Source: Thermoplasmata archaeon (GTDB lineage Archaea; Thermoplasmatota; Thermoplasmata; Thermoplasmatales; Thermoplasmataceae). From it: a DNA stretch of 17,497 nt. Below the pieces are notes generated by a model, which was given only the letters and a program-made list of their open reading frames with translations, did not search any database and was not told where the DNA came from. A program made the translations under genes and the position numbers. Of the stretch, positions 7,923 through 14,183 are shown piece by piece. The DNA is taken from NCBI GenBank assembly GCA_021806345.1, contig JAJZXP010000038.1, positions 1 to 17,497 of the forward strand, written 5' to 3'. How positions within the stretch are numbered: the first letter of the stretch is position 1; every line of letters starts with the position of its first letter.

Positions 7923-8087
7923 CTAGAGATTCCCCATAGTTTCTTCCAATTTTTTCATTGCTTTTTCTTCAATCTCTGAGGCAATCTCCTTTACTTCATC
8001 TAGCGTCCTGGCCATCCTTATTTTCCTGGCGACTCTAAGACTCGTTTTTATATACCCATCTAGAAAGCTTATCTCATTTTCTTTCAT
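7923..8087 (-). CDS. 54-residue ORF, paralogue of the one at 12.8 kb
   Basis: A helical, charged 54-residue frame: MKENEISFLDGYIK, then LDEVKEIASEIEEKAMKKLEE near the C-terminus. A second copy at 12745-12909 has exactly the same length with no indels. It keeps the C-terminal helix almost unchanged while differing at many third positions, which indicates protein-level conservation at some point. Homology continues upstream of the ATG to 8126 (IA..IKW.RLS.IM in both copies), so each may be the 3' end of a longer gene rather than a complete one. The role is unknown; the predicted helix could mediate oligomerisation. Confidence 0.45.
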   Translation of the reverse strand: MKENEISFLDGYIKTSLRVARKIRMARTLDEVKEIASEIEEKAMKKLEETMGNL

Positions 8088-8126
8088 GATTCCACTTAAC
8101 CTGTTCCATTTTATTACCGTTGCGAT
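7923..8126 (-). repeat. 204-bp paralogous block (left copy)
   Basis: This block aligns without gaps to 12745-12948 in the same orientation. Similarity stops sharply beyond TGCGAT at 8121-8126. It contains the 54-codon frame plus about 13 codons upstream. In both copies an in-frame stop lies just upstream (TAA 8139-8141 here, TAG 12949-12951 in the other). Confidence 0.7.
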
Positions 8127-8167
8127 GCAGCTTGGACTTTATTCTTAGAGGAGACATCCGCCTCAAG

Positions 8168-8276
8168 GTATTCTTCATTATTCCAGTGTGTATTAATGAC
8201 CTTTTGTAATTTCTGTTCGCTTCTTTTCGTTAATAGATATATCTATATGTTGGGTGATCGCCGATTTTCGGTACAA
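8168..8276 (-). pseudogene. Truncated 5' end of the gene found intact at 16815-17447
   Basis: The left copy of the direct repeat contains the upstream region and the first ~36 codons (MYRKSAITQHIDISINEKKR...) of the right-end gene. A missing G, relative to CCC at 17370-17372, shifts the frame, so reading stops at TAA 8193-8195 after 27 codons. Beyond 8168 the sequence is unrelated. This is a clear truncated duplicate, not a functional gene. Confidence 0.65.
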
Positions 8277-8326
8277 AAGTCCTAAAAAACTGAATAAAAC
8301 GATAATCGAAAGTAAAAAATAATCGA
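8168..8326. repeat. ~160-bp direct repeat (left copy)
   Basis: This matches 17338-17497 in the same orientation and is identical over the 126 bases 8201-8326. The first ~32 bases carry about four substitutions and a one-base deletion relative to the right copy. The right copy runs off the end of the window, so the true length is unknown. The left end of homology is sharp at 8168. The high identity means recent duplication or gene conversion. Confidence 0.85.
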
Positions 8327-8386
8327 TAACAAACAAAACATACAGTATAGTCTAGATGCCGACCTTTTAAGGTTAACGTAATGGTC

Positions 8387-8417
8387 CTAGAGATCAGAGC
8401 TTTCTTGCTTAAAAATG
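8387..8417. repeat. ~30-bp repeat shared with 12.97 kb (left copy)
   Basis: AGATC(A/G)GAGCTTTCTTGCT followed by TAAAAA occurs here and at about 12970-12994, with one mismatch in the core. Here it sits just downstream of the stop of the transposase fragment, so it may be the end of an insertion sequence. No matching inverted copy was found beyond 9800. Confidence 0.5.
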
Positions 8418-8425
8418 GTAAACGA

Positions 8426-9193
8426 CTAATTCTTCTCTGACTCCTTCTTATCCCTCTCCTTGAGAGCGAGTTCGATGATCGAGGCAAGGATACCGGTTCT
8501 CTCGGTCTCGGGCATATTCTCAATCAGGGCCTTGATCTGCGAATTTATCAGACCCCTGCTCTCAAGCTCTTGTTGTATGTGATCTTCCTTGGCCTTGAGA
8601 TCGGAAATTCTTGTGAAGAGCGCATTCAGTCCAAGCATTCTCACCCTTCTGGCCATCCTCTCATGATCTATGCTGAGATCCGGGATCACAATGGTTTTGT
8701 TCAGGTTCTGGGATTCCAGGTATATTCTCGCTTTATCCATTGCATCAGAACGTCCGGATTCAATTGTACGATTCACCTTCATGTACACTTTCCCGAACGT
8801 CTTCATGAACGGGCTTACCCTTCTTTTCTGGAGTTTTGAGCTATGATATAGAATGATGCGGTGATTCTTCCCGTATACATGTTTCTGAGTCTCAATGAAA
8901 GAATCCTCACCTATCGGGAGATCAACAAGGTCCATGTGATCCGAAAGCGTAAGTGCACCTATGTATTTTCGGTGCCCAATAAGATTAACATTATATCCTG
9001 AATTGTAGCCCCTGTCAAATATGACCAGCGCATCTTCAGGTATCTGCATTATCATTTTCGGGCTTAGTGCCCAAGCGTTTACCAAATCTATCAAAAAAAT
9101 TTTTGGATTTCCGAATCCAATCTGGATCTTCGACAAGAATCCTTGCAAAGTGCCGTTTATTGTATTTATGTCGTTTAGGGTCAAAGTGGGCAT
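8426..9193 (-). CDS. DDE transposase fragment (IS4/IS1634-like)
   Basis: The recognisable transposase part begins around residue 45: IPEDALVIFDRGYNSGYN (51-68), in which D60 is the second catalytic Asp of the DDE/RNase H fold, followed by YIGAL(T)LSDH, YGKNHRIILYH and LGLNALFTRISDL, the usual order in IS4/IS1634-type enzymes. The first Asp domain is absent. The expected glutamate helix after the LFT motif is replaced by a Lys/Glu-rich tail, so the enzyme is probably inactive. ATG 9193 is only the first Met after a TAG at about 9206-9208, and the first ~40 residues overlap the winged-helix gene in another frame. True transposase sequence probably starts near 9060-9080. Confidence 0.6.
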   Translation of the reverse strand: MPTLTLNDINTINGTLQGFLSKIQIGFGNPKIFLIDLVNAWALSPKMIMQIPEDALVIFDRGYNSGYNVNLIGHRKYIGALTLSDHMDLVDLPIGEDSFIETQKHVYGKNHRIILYHSSKLQKRRVSPFMKTFGKVYMKVNRTIESGRSDAMDKARIYLESQNLNKTIVIPDLSIDHERMARRVRMLGLNALFTRISDLKAKEDHIQQELESRGLINSQIKALIENMPETERTGILASIIELALKERDKKESEKN

Positions 9194-9800
9194 AGTATCT
9201 GTTTTCTAAATCTCCTTTGGTCTTAGCACGCTCCAAGGTAGGGATAGGAAGAAACCAGACAGAGAAAAAATCTCGGAGATTCTTGGGAACGGACATGAAT
9301 TCCGTTGTATAATCCCAAAACCATTCCTGAACGCGATCTGGGAAGAGTATAGCATCCTTTATCTCGGTACCTGTTCTTGATGCCCAGATATCCATAAGTC
9401 GATAGACCCCCTCCTGAAGTCCAAATTCCGGTGAGAAATCACGAATTGAAAAAAGAATTTTGCGGATTGCCTTAGCCGATCTGAAATTCAGATAGTACCT
9501 ATTTCTTTGTTTTAGTATAAAACCTTCGTCCACAAGGCGCCGTAAGTGATATTCCACAGCCTTATTGCTTATTGCGTGTTTCTCACGGTATTCTCTTGCT
9601 CTATTCCACAAATCTTCAGATTCAGCGGATGTTATTTTGGAACTGCCCTCAAGGAGCTTAATATGTCTGAGCGCATCCTTTAGGGCCATTTTATGGGTAT
9701 AAAGGTGTTTTAGCTCCTCGAGTGTGTTATGACCATTTAGTATATCCATAAGGATGCTAACTCTCCTTTGGTTCCGTTTACCGTGATCTCCATGATTCAT
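9036..9800 (-). CDS. Winged-helix DNA-binding protein (254 aa)
   Basis: Residues ~65-125 carry a winged-helix pattern: a helix with REKHAISNKAVEYHLRRLVDEG, then a hydrophobic wing ILKQRNRYYLNF. This is how archaeal ArsR/MarR-like regulators read DNA. The basic N-terminus and the C-terminal ~120 residues (helical, rich in aromatic residues) are not recognised. The ATG at 9800 is well placed: a TATA element lies 27 bases upstream and a palindrome (9802-9820) sits between it and the start, the classic layout for an autoregulated leaderless gene. The C-terminal ~50 codons overlap the transposase fragment in another frame, so the tail after ~9080 may be junction-derived. Being the N-terminal part of the same transposase, split by a frameshift, is a less likely alternative. 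Confidence 0.6.
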   Translation of the reverse strand: MNHGDHGKRNQRRVSILMDILNGHNTLEELKHLYTHKMALKDALRHIKLLEGSSKITSAESEDLWNRAREYREKHAISNKAVEYHLRRLVDEGFILKQRNRYYLNFRSAKAIRKILFSIRDFSPEFGLQEGVYRLMDIWASRTGTEIKDAILFPDRVQEWFWDYTTEFMSVPKNLRDFFSVWFLPIPTLERAKTKGDLENRYYAHFDPKRHKYNKRHFARILVEDPDWIRKSKNFFDRFGKRLGTKPENDNADT

Positions 9801-9801
9801 T

Positions 9802-9820
9802 ATTTATCTACATGATAAAT
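9802..9820. promoter_or_regulatory. Palindromic operator candidate
   Basis: ATTTATC-TACAT-GATAAAT is a perfect inverted repeat with 7-bp arms. It lies directly between the TATA element and the start codon of the minus-strand winged-helix gene, where a bound dimer would block transcription. The gene beside it encodes a DNA-binding protein, so autoregulation is the natural reading. Confidence 0.55.
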
Positions 9821-9822
9821 TA

Positions 9823-9831
9823 TACTTTAAA
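9823..9831 (-). promoter_or_regulatory. TATA element of the winged-helix gene
   Basis: On the minus strand this reads TTTAAAGTA, centred 27 bases before ATG 9800. The same 9-mer precedes the ATPase gene at 14151-14159 at a similar distance. This fits a leaderless archaeal transcript. Confidence 0.5.
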
Positions 9832-9981
9832 TTTTGTGTACATAAAAATTACATTGTGTACTGTCAAGAACAGCTTTTTGAATATATTCAGGATAACTAA
9901 TTTTACGAAAATGACATTCAAATTACTTATTATGGGGCCCGAAATAACTCATGGATGATAAGAAAGTTTGAGGTGTAATTC

Positions 9982-10572
9982 TTGAATATTAGCATTACTG
10001 GCTTTTGGGAACTTATAGATTATATTATAAATAAATTAAACGGTAAAAAAATAGAGGAATATAATTCAAGTGCCACCCATATAAAAAAGAAAGCGAATGA
10101 GATAACTTCGAAGGCATTTACCAAAATTGCGAAAAACGGTATGGATATGCTGATAAAATATTCCAAAGAGGCTGGGGGCAATGATCCATCTTTGGAATCA
10201 GATTTTCCGATTATAGAAAGAGTTTTTTCACAGAAAATTAATGAAATTGTGCTCGATAATTACGATTTAATAAACTTAATGCTTGATTCTGCAAGTTTTG
10301 TAAAAGATTTTACAGCTTCTATCAGCGCTGAAGACTTTCGTGGACCAATTTTTTATGGATTTTGTGTTTTCATATTGTTTACAGTCGTGGCGAGTGTTGT
10401 TGGAAATACGTTTTATTTTATTCTGCGAGCGAGCTCTATAATTGTGCTTGTTGCGGCGTTTATTTCGGCCCTCTCATATTTGCCGTTGAAAATTAAAAAG
10501 ATGAAAAAGAAAATGGAGAATCAATTTGAAGGGATTGAACTATATGCGAAAGACGAGTTAAATATTAAATAA
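9982..10572 (+). CDS. Two-helix membrane protein of unknown function
   Basis: A 196-residue protein. Residues 1-115 are a charged, helical soluble region (KKIEEYNSSATHIKKKANE and onward). Two hydrophobic segments follow (about 122-147 and 150-169), then a basic cluster KIKKMKKKMEN and a short tail, so both ends are probably cytoplasmic. The TTG start has GAGGTGT 6-12 bases upstream; the next Met is codon 54, which would remove much of the N-terminal domain, so TTG is preferred. It is transcribed away from the winged-helix gene across a 180-base gap, so that regulator might also control it. The family is not recognised. Confidence 0.6.
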   Translation: MNISITGFWELIDYIINKLNGKKIEEYNSSATHIKKKANEITSKAFTKIAKNGMDMLIKYSKEAGGNDPSLESDFPIIERVFSQKINEIVLDNYDLINLMLDSASFVKDFTASISAEDFRGPIFYGFCVFILFTVVASVVGNTFYFILRASSIIVLVAAFISALSYLPLKIKKMKKKMENQFEGIELYAKDELNIK

Positions 10573-10671
10573 TTAGAGTGCCTTAAGTTTCATGAAATGT
10601 CCAACTGATGTCAAACGTTATCCACCAGTTTATAATTTTGGGATATTCACAAACAGCATATTCCGTTGATT

Positions 10672-11157
10672 ATGGAATTCTTAAACAAGATAGTTTCGCC
10701 TGATGATCGGAAGAGAAAGGTCACGGATAGATAGATAGTGAAAATTCTGATCCAGTTGCAGATATTCCGTATATCCTAGAGGTCATGATTCCAGAGCATC
10801 GCAAGATCTCATTGACTCAGTAAGAAACTTCTCTTACATTCCTACAGACTCGTTATATGACACATCCGAGATATATGACTACGTCATAGAGACCACTCAT
10901 TTCATTCCAGTGATTGACACGGGATAAGAATAGGTCCCAAGAGGAAATACTCGTCAATGTATTCCCTGAGGTGGGAAATAGAGATGACGTTCTCTGTACT
11001 TGAGGAGATCATGGGGGCAGAGGACATCTGGTACACCACCAACAGATCCTATGACAGTGCAATTAGCCTGAAGAGCATTGCATACAATCTCGTGATTATG
11101 TTAAATAAGGAAGCAGGGAACATGTCCAGGGAGATGATAAGAATTGCCAGTCCTTAA
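10672..11157 (+). pseudogene. Broken DDE transposase (IS4/IS5-like remnant)
   Basis: Three pieces of one transposase remain. From ATG 10672 an N-terminal part (MEFLNKIVSPDDRKRKVTDR) is followed by TAG and a second stop in the same frame. A middle part (~10797-10920, DSLYDTSEIYDYVIETTH and onward) contains the second-Asp region. After a frameshift near 10920 comes the C-terminal part, whose last 66 codons (10957-11157) are open: LRWEIEMTFSVLEEIMG supplies the E of the DDE triad and IAYNLVIMLNK is the usual closing helix. The N-terminal and middle parts lie too close together, so the first-Asp domain has been deleted. It is a dead element. Confidence 0.7.
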
Positions 11158-11230
11158 AACATGAGATCCCTATTAAGTCGGATAGATTATTGTAAAGAGG
11201 TTTCCATAAAATCTTCAATTTAACTCTATA

Positions 11231-11271
11231 TTTCAGGTATTTAAAAGTCAAATTAGTCATTTTACCTGAAA
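11231..11271. promoter_or_regulatory. 9-bp inverted repeat (hairpin or protein site)
   Basis: TTTCAGGTA at 11231-11239 is perfectly complementary to TACCTGAAA at 11263-11271, with a 23-base AT-rich loop. It lies between the transposase remnant and the TATA element of the 11387 gene. It might be an insertion-sequence end, a terminator-like hairpin or an operator; nothing decides between these. Confidence 0.35.
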
Positions 11272-11332
11272 AACGGTGAAACATGGTGTATCCCGTAATG
11301 CTTGTGCCTCTACTTTATGACAATATGAGAAA

Positions 11333-11343
11333 TAATTATAAAG
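11333..11343 (+). promoter_or_regulatory. TATA element for the 11387-12116 pair
   Basis: TAATTATAAAG lies about 49 bases before ATG 11387. This gives a predicted leader of some 20-25 bases that includes the ribosome site GGTGA at 11376-11380. Confidence 0.4.
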
Positions 11344-11386
11344 GGTCATACATATTCCTAAATACTTCCTTATGCGGTGACGATGC

Positions 11387-11827
11387 ATGGTTGGAGAAAA
11401 AAAAGAGTATAATATTAGAGTAGAACTTAAGCTTGAAGGTAACTATAGCCAAGAAGTAAAAAACATTTTGAGGCCTAACGAACTATATGGAGGGGAACCA
11501 GTTTTAGTTTCCATCAAGCTCATTAATGTAGGCTCATTGCTGTTTACAGGTATTGCCAGAAATATTATGCTAACTGAGATGATCGGTTCAAGTGGCGAAC
11601 AGTGGACCTTCAATGACGTCAAAATTTCCAATTTGAATGTTGAAGCTGAGGTTACAATAGTTAACACATACATTGTTCCCTTAGGTGAGGGATTATTGAC
11701 CATCAAATTTGACCTCGAATCAAACGATGGTAACTCAGTGAAGATTGAAGGTAGGAATGGCAGGAGTTTTATGGATTTTGTTTATGTCCATAATAGATTG
11801 CTTATTCAATTAATTTTGAAGAGGTAA
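11387..11827 (+). CDS. Predicted beta-sandwich protein, first gene of a pair
   Basis: A 146-residue protein dominated by alternating hydrophobic/polar strands: YNIRVELKLEGNY, PVLVSIKLINVG, AEVTIVNTYIVPLGEG and LLTIKFDLESNDG. The pattern EPVLVSIKLINVGS resembles the opening of CARDB/Ig-like domains, which bind partners or form filaments. There is no signal peptide or membrane segment, so it is probably cytoplasmic. ATG 11387 follows GGTGA at 7 bases; an out-of-frame ATG sits at 11383. The next gene starts one base after this stop and its ribosome site (GAGGT) lies in the last codons here, so the two are translated together. Specific function unknown. Confidence 0.6.
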   Translation: MVGEKKEYNIRVELKLEGNYSQEVKNILRPNELYGGEPVLVSIKLINVGSLLFTGIARNIMLTEMIGSSGEQWTFNDVKISNLNVEAEVTIVNTYIVPLGEGLLTIKFDLESNDGNSVKIEGRNGRSFMDFVYVHNRLLIQLILKR

Positions 11828-11828
11828 A

Positions 11829-12116
11829 ATGTCAACACTTGAAGATTCTAAAGAGTTTGAAACTAACCCATCAGACTTAAATTCCCAAGCTGATTTTCTT
11901 CGTTATGAATCAACTGAACAAAAGGACAAAATAACTGCTCCTCCATCAAGAATCGTAGACTTGGAAAGTAGAGTCATTGATCTGGAATGCAAAAATAAAA
12001 TTCATGAAGCTGAGGAGGTCATGAAAAAAGAATTTTCAAAAGAACGTAATTGGTATATCGGGGTTATAATAAGTCTTATCATAGCACTAGCTGTGATTCT
12101 ATCTCATTTTTTATGA
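11829..12116 (+). CDS. Coiled-coil, tail-anchored membrane protein
   Basis: A 95-residue protein. The first 38 residues are polar and probably disordered. Residues ~39-72 form a heptad-like helix (RIVDLESRVIDLECKNKIHE and onward). Residues 75-94 are a single membrane segment (WYIGVIISLIIALAVILSHF) at the very C-terminus. It should be a tail-anchored protein with its coiled coil in the cytoplasm, plausibly an oligomeric anchor or effector for the preceding beta-sandwich protein, with which it is tightly coupled. The architecture recalls small membrane effectors in two-gene conflict systems, but that is inference only. Confidence 0.6.
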   Translation: MSTLEDSKEFETNPSDLNSQADFLRYESTEQKDKITAPPSRIVDLESRVIDLECKNKIHEAEEVMKKEFSKERNWYIGVIISLIIALAVILSHFL

Positions 12117-12209
12117 ATGATAGCAAGATAGATGGGCACTAGAATGACGATCACAATGCAGGTACACAACTCTAGAATTCTTTAGATGATGCCACTCTCT
12201 TAAATAATT

Positions 12210-12653
12210 TTAGTTAAGCAGTTTATCTTTAATAACAGAATTCTTAGTCATTTCAGGGTATGTGAGATACGTGTAGAGAACTATGGACATTAAAGGTTCA
12301 CTGCCCCATCTGGTGATGATGTCGTCAAGAGAAGAACGGTACTTTTCGTTCAATTCTGAATAGGCTTTTTCCCCCTCAGCTTTTCCAGCGCTTGTAAGGG
12401 TAATTAATCTAAGTGATTTATCCTGGACATTCAGGGACTCAACTTTTACTAAGCCACGTTCTTCGATGTTTTCAATAATATCGTACACTTTTTTTGAAAA
12501 CGGGCCATAATTGCATGGAGTAAAATGCAGATCGAGTCTTATGTTTGTTTCTTTTTTAATTATGAACAGCAATTCTTGTAGTTTTGTATAGCTTACGCTT
12601 TCGTTTAACCTATAAACCAAAGAAAAAATTATATTTTCATCGTTGTTTTCCAT
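12210..12653 (-). CDS. YwgA/Panacea-like small helical protein
   Basis: A 147-residue protein: SYTKLQELLFIIKKETN (helix), then FTPCNYGPFSKKVYDIIENI and GLVKVESL. The order of an ‘xKLQxLLF’ helix followed by a ‘YGPFS’ turn and a helix ending in GLV is the hallmark of the YwgA / DUF4065 (Panacea) group, some of which act as antitoxins or phage-associated regulators. Membership is by motif only. I prefer ATG 12653 to the ATG at 12659, because GGAG (12663-12660, minus strand) sits 6 bases before 12653 but immediately against 12659. A TATA-like TTATATGTA lies about 50 bases upstream. It is transcribed convergently with the 11387-12116 pair, so it is an independent unit. Confidence 0.6.
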   Translation of the reverse strand: MENNDENIIFSLVYRLNESVSYTKLQELLFIIKKETNIRLDLHFTPCNYGPFSKKVYDIIENIEERGLVKVESLNVQDKSLRLITLTSAGKAEGEKAYSELNEKYRSSLDDIITRWGSEPLMSIVLYTYLTYPEMTKNSVIKDKLLN

Positions 12654-12697
12654 AATCATCTCCTAGAGTAATACGATGCTGGTACGACCTCGACAAT

Positions 12698-12708
12698 GTT
12701 ACATATAA
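12698..12708 (-). promoter_or_regulatory. TATA element of the YwgA-like gene
   Basis: On the minus strand this reads GGTTATATGTA, about 50 bases before the preferred start at 12653. That leaves room for a leader of about 25 bases carrying the GGAG ribosome site. Confidence 0.4.
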
Positions 12709-12744
12709 CCATTTCGCTTTTTTTCGCGTCGTAATTATCTATGG

Positions 12745-12909
12745 TCAAAGGTCCACCATTGTTTCTTCTAATTTTTTCATTGCCTTTTCTTCAATCTCTG
12801 ATGCAATCTCCTTTACTTCATCCAACGTTTTAGCCGTTTTTATCTTTCTTACAAAATTAAGGTTCGCTTTTATATATCCGTTTAGAAAGCTTATCTCATT
12901 TTCGTTCAT
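12745..12909 (-). CDS. 54-residue ORF, paralogue of the one at 7.9 kb
   Basis: MNENEISFLNGYIK, then TLDEVKEIASEIEEKAMKKL near the C-terminus: the same length and the same predicted helix as the 7923-8087 frame. The differences cluster in the middle of the protein and at third codon positions. As in the other copy, similarity continues upstream of the ATG to 12948 and then hits an in-frame stop, so both may be 3' gene fragments. No promoter or ribosome site stands out. Function unknown. Confidence 0.45.
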   Translation of the reverse strand: MNENEISFLNGYIKANLNFVRKIKTAKTLDEVKEIASEIEEKAMKKLEETMVDL

Positions 12910-12948
12910 GATTTCACTTAACCTCTCCCATTTTATTAGGCTTGCGAT
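12745..12948 (-). repeat. 204-bp paralogous block (right copy)
   Basis: The partner of 7923-8126: same orientation, same length and no indels by eye. Here it lies only ~20 bases from the second shared motif (12970-12994). At the left locus the two motifs are separated by about 260 bases that include the direct repeat. Confidence 0.7.
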
Positions 12949-12964
12949 CTAACATGCTTTCATC

Positions 12965-13004
12965 TCTAAAGATCGGAGCTTTCTTGCTTAAAAAATTGTA
13001 ACCT
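12965..13004. repeat. ~30-bp repeat shared with 8.39 kb (right copy)
   Basis: The core AGATCGGAGCTTTCTTGCTT followed by AAAAAA matches 8389-8414 with one mismatch, and GTAA follows shortly after in both. Paired with the neighbouring 204-bp block, it marks a common ancestral arrangement. Confidence 0.5.
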
Positions 13005-13115
13005 ATGTACTATCCCATTAATACCTCTTTCTAACTCCACATACTATTCAGACAGAACTCAGTTGAAACGTTAAGGGATAGACAAAATTAATAAGTTGTT
13101 AAAGTTTGTCTCTCT

Positions 13116-13892
13116 ATGTTTAGAAGTGATCGTGAGTATTCCAGCCTAGATGAATTTTTCCGAACGAGCATTGATAATTCAGTAACGGGACTAACAGAAA
13201 TTAAGAAAAGGATCAAGGATCTGGATTCGCTATACAGTGAATGGCAATATAATCTTTGGACTTTTATTTCTGATAGTGTAGAAAACGATTTCTTGCGCAA
13301 CGAAGTATGGGGGAGTATAGAAACTATGAGGAGTGGTTCCATAAACTACATAATGGGTGAGTTCAATCTATCTATTGTCGCTTCGTCAGCAGCCGTAGAA
13401 AGAATTTGTAACGTGATCTTGTACATTGATTTTAGACAACGCCATATGAGCTCTGACTGTGAGCACACTCAAGATGAGTGGATTAAAGTTGACACTGTTA
13501 ACGGACCGGTATATTATACTGAAAAATGGAACAAAGTAATCAAAACTAAAACAGGCTATATAATTTATAGGAACAACGCTTTGGGGGACAAGATGCTTCA
13601 TAATGTTGAGAAATGTGGTTATGAGTGCAGCTGCCTATTGAATCCGGGAGACACTATATGCAATAACGTTTTCGTAGAAAGAAGAAATGCTGCAGCTCAT
13701 GGCGATTTTTCCAGATTGCCATTAATCGAGCAAAGACACGGCTATATCATTAGTGATCCGGACGATTTATCTAAGCTCATGAGTAACAAAAATACAGCTT
13801 TGGATCAATACAGTAAAGCTTCCAAGTTTATTGTGAATGTTATTAATAAATTTAATAAGGAATATACTTCTTCTAAGAAAAAAGTCAGTTAG
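13116..13892 (+). CDS. HEPN-motif protein, candidate RNase effector
   Basis: A 258-residue, mostly helical protein. VERRNAAAHGDF near residues 188-199 contains R190-NAAA-H195, the R-x4-H motif of HEPN ribonucleases, in the usual position at the start of a late helix. An earlier long helix (SIVASSAAVERICNVILYID) is typical of the HEPN bundle. Between them lies a strand-rich insert (~110-160) with several Cys/His residues (CEHTQDEW, CGYECSC) that might bind metal. HEPN proteins usually cut RNA in toxin-antitoxin, abortive-infection or CRISPR settings, but some are inactive. The ATG has no ribosome site; an AT-rich TATA-like stretch (13086-13094) lies ~25 bases upstream, suggesting a leaderless mRNA. 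It stands alone, between the YwgA-like gene and the ATPase pair. Confidence 0.6.
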   Translation: MFRSDREYSSLDEFFRTSIDNSVTGLTEIKKRIKDLDSLYSEWQYNLWTFISDSVENDFLRNEVWGSIETMRSGSINYIMGEFNLSIVASSAAVERICNVILYIDFRQRHMSSDCEHTQDEWIKVDTVNGPVYYTEKWNKVIKTKTGYIIYRNNALGDKMLHNVEKCGYECSCLLNPGDTICNNVFVERRNAAAHGDFSRLPLIEQRHGYIISDPDDLSKLMSNKNTALDQYSKASKFIVNVINKFNKEYTSSKKKVS

Positions 13893-14183
13893 CTTAGCCT
13901 TTCATTCCTTTCAGAGATTAAAAAGCGAGGCATCCCATATGTCACATAACTACTCAGGGTTCTCATAATCGAATATCGAACTTTTCAGTCTAAAGAAAAC
14001 AGAGGAGCTTTAAAAGATCCCCCGTTTTGTAATTACCCGTGATCTAATTCTACTAAGATAATTTTCGTGTTGCGTTGAAAAATTAATCAAATCCCGACTG
14101 GTCAATAATTTTTTGTATTTCCTCTTAAGGATGTCAGGCGGCACTAAAAATTTAAAGTAGGAGTATGTTCTATCATTAATAGT
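13893..14183. other. Intergenic region with the promoter of the ATPase pair
   Basis: 291 bases with no gene. Its only recognisable element is the TATA box at 14151-14159, which means the ATPase pair has its own promoter and is not simply read through from the HEPN gene. No terminator was recognised after 13892. Confidence 0.5.
14151..14159 (+). promoter_or_regulatory. TATA element of the ATPase/PIN-like pair
   Basis: TTTAAAGTA, preceded by an A-run as in archaeal BRE sites, is centred 29 bases before ATG 14184. This fits a leaderless transcript and agrees with the lack of a ribosome site at that ATG. Confidence 0.55.

Larger units (their letters stand above)
10573..11386. other. Stretch holding a broken insertion sequence
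   Basis: No intact gene. The central part (10672-11157) is a degenerate transposase described separately. To its right, 11158-11386 contains a 9-bp hairpin (11231-11271) and a TATA-like element ahead of the next gene. No clear terminal inverted repeats of the insertion sequence were found by eye. Confidence 0.45.

Noticed and set aside
8230..8523. A 97-codon minus-strand frame downstream of the transposase.
   Set aside because: It is arginine/serine-rich out-of-frame reading of the transposase 3' end followed by the direct repeat in the wrong frame.
9090..9106. The A5T7 run in the winged-helix/transposase overlap was considered as a programmed frameshift site.
   Set aside because: The shift needed is +1 (or -2), not the usual -1 slip, and both proteins look incomplete, so a junction or mutation is simpler.
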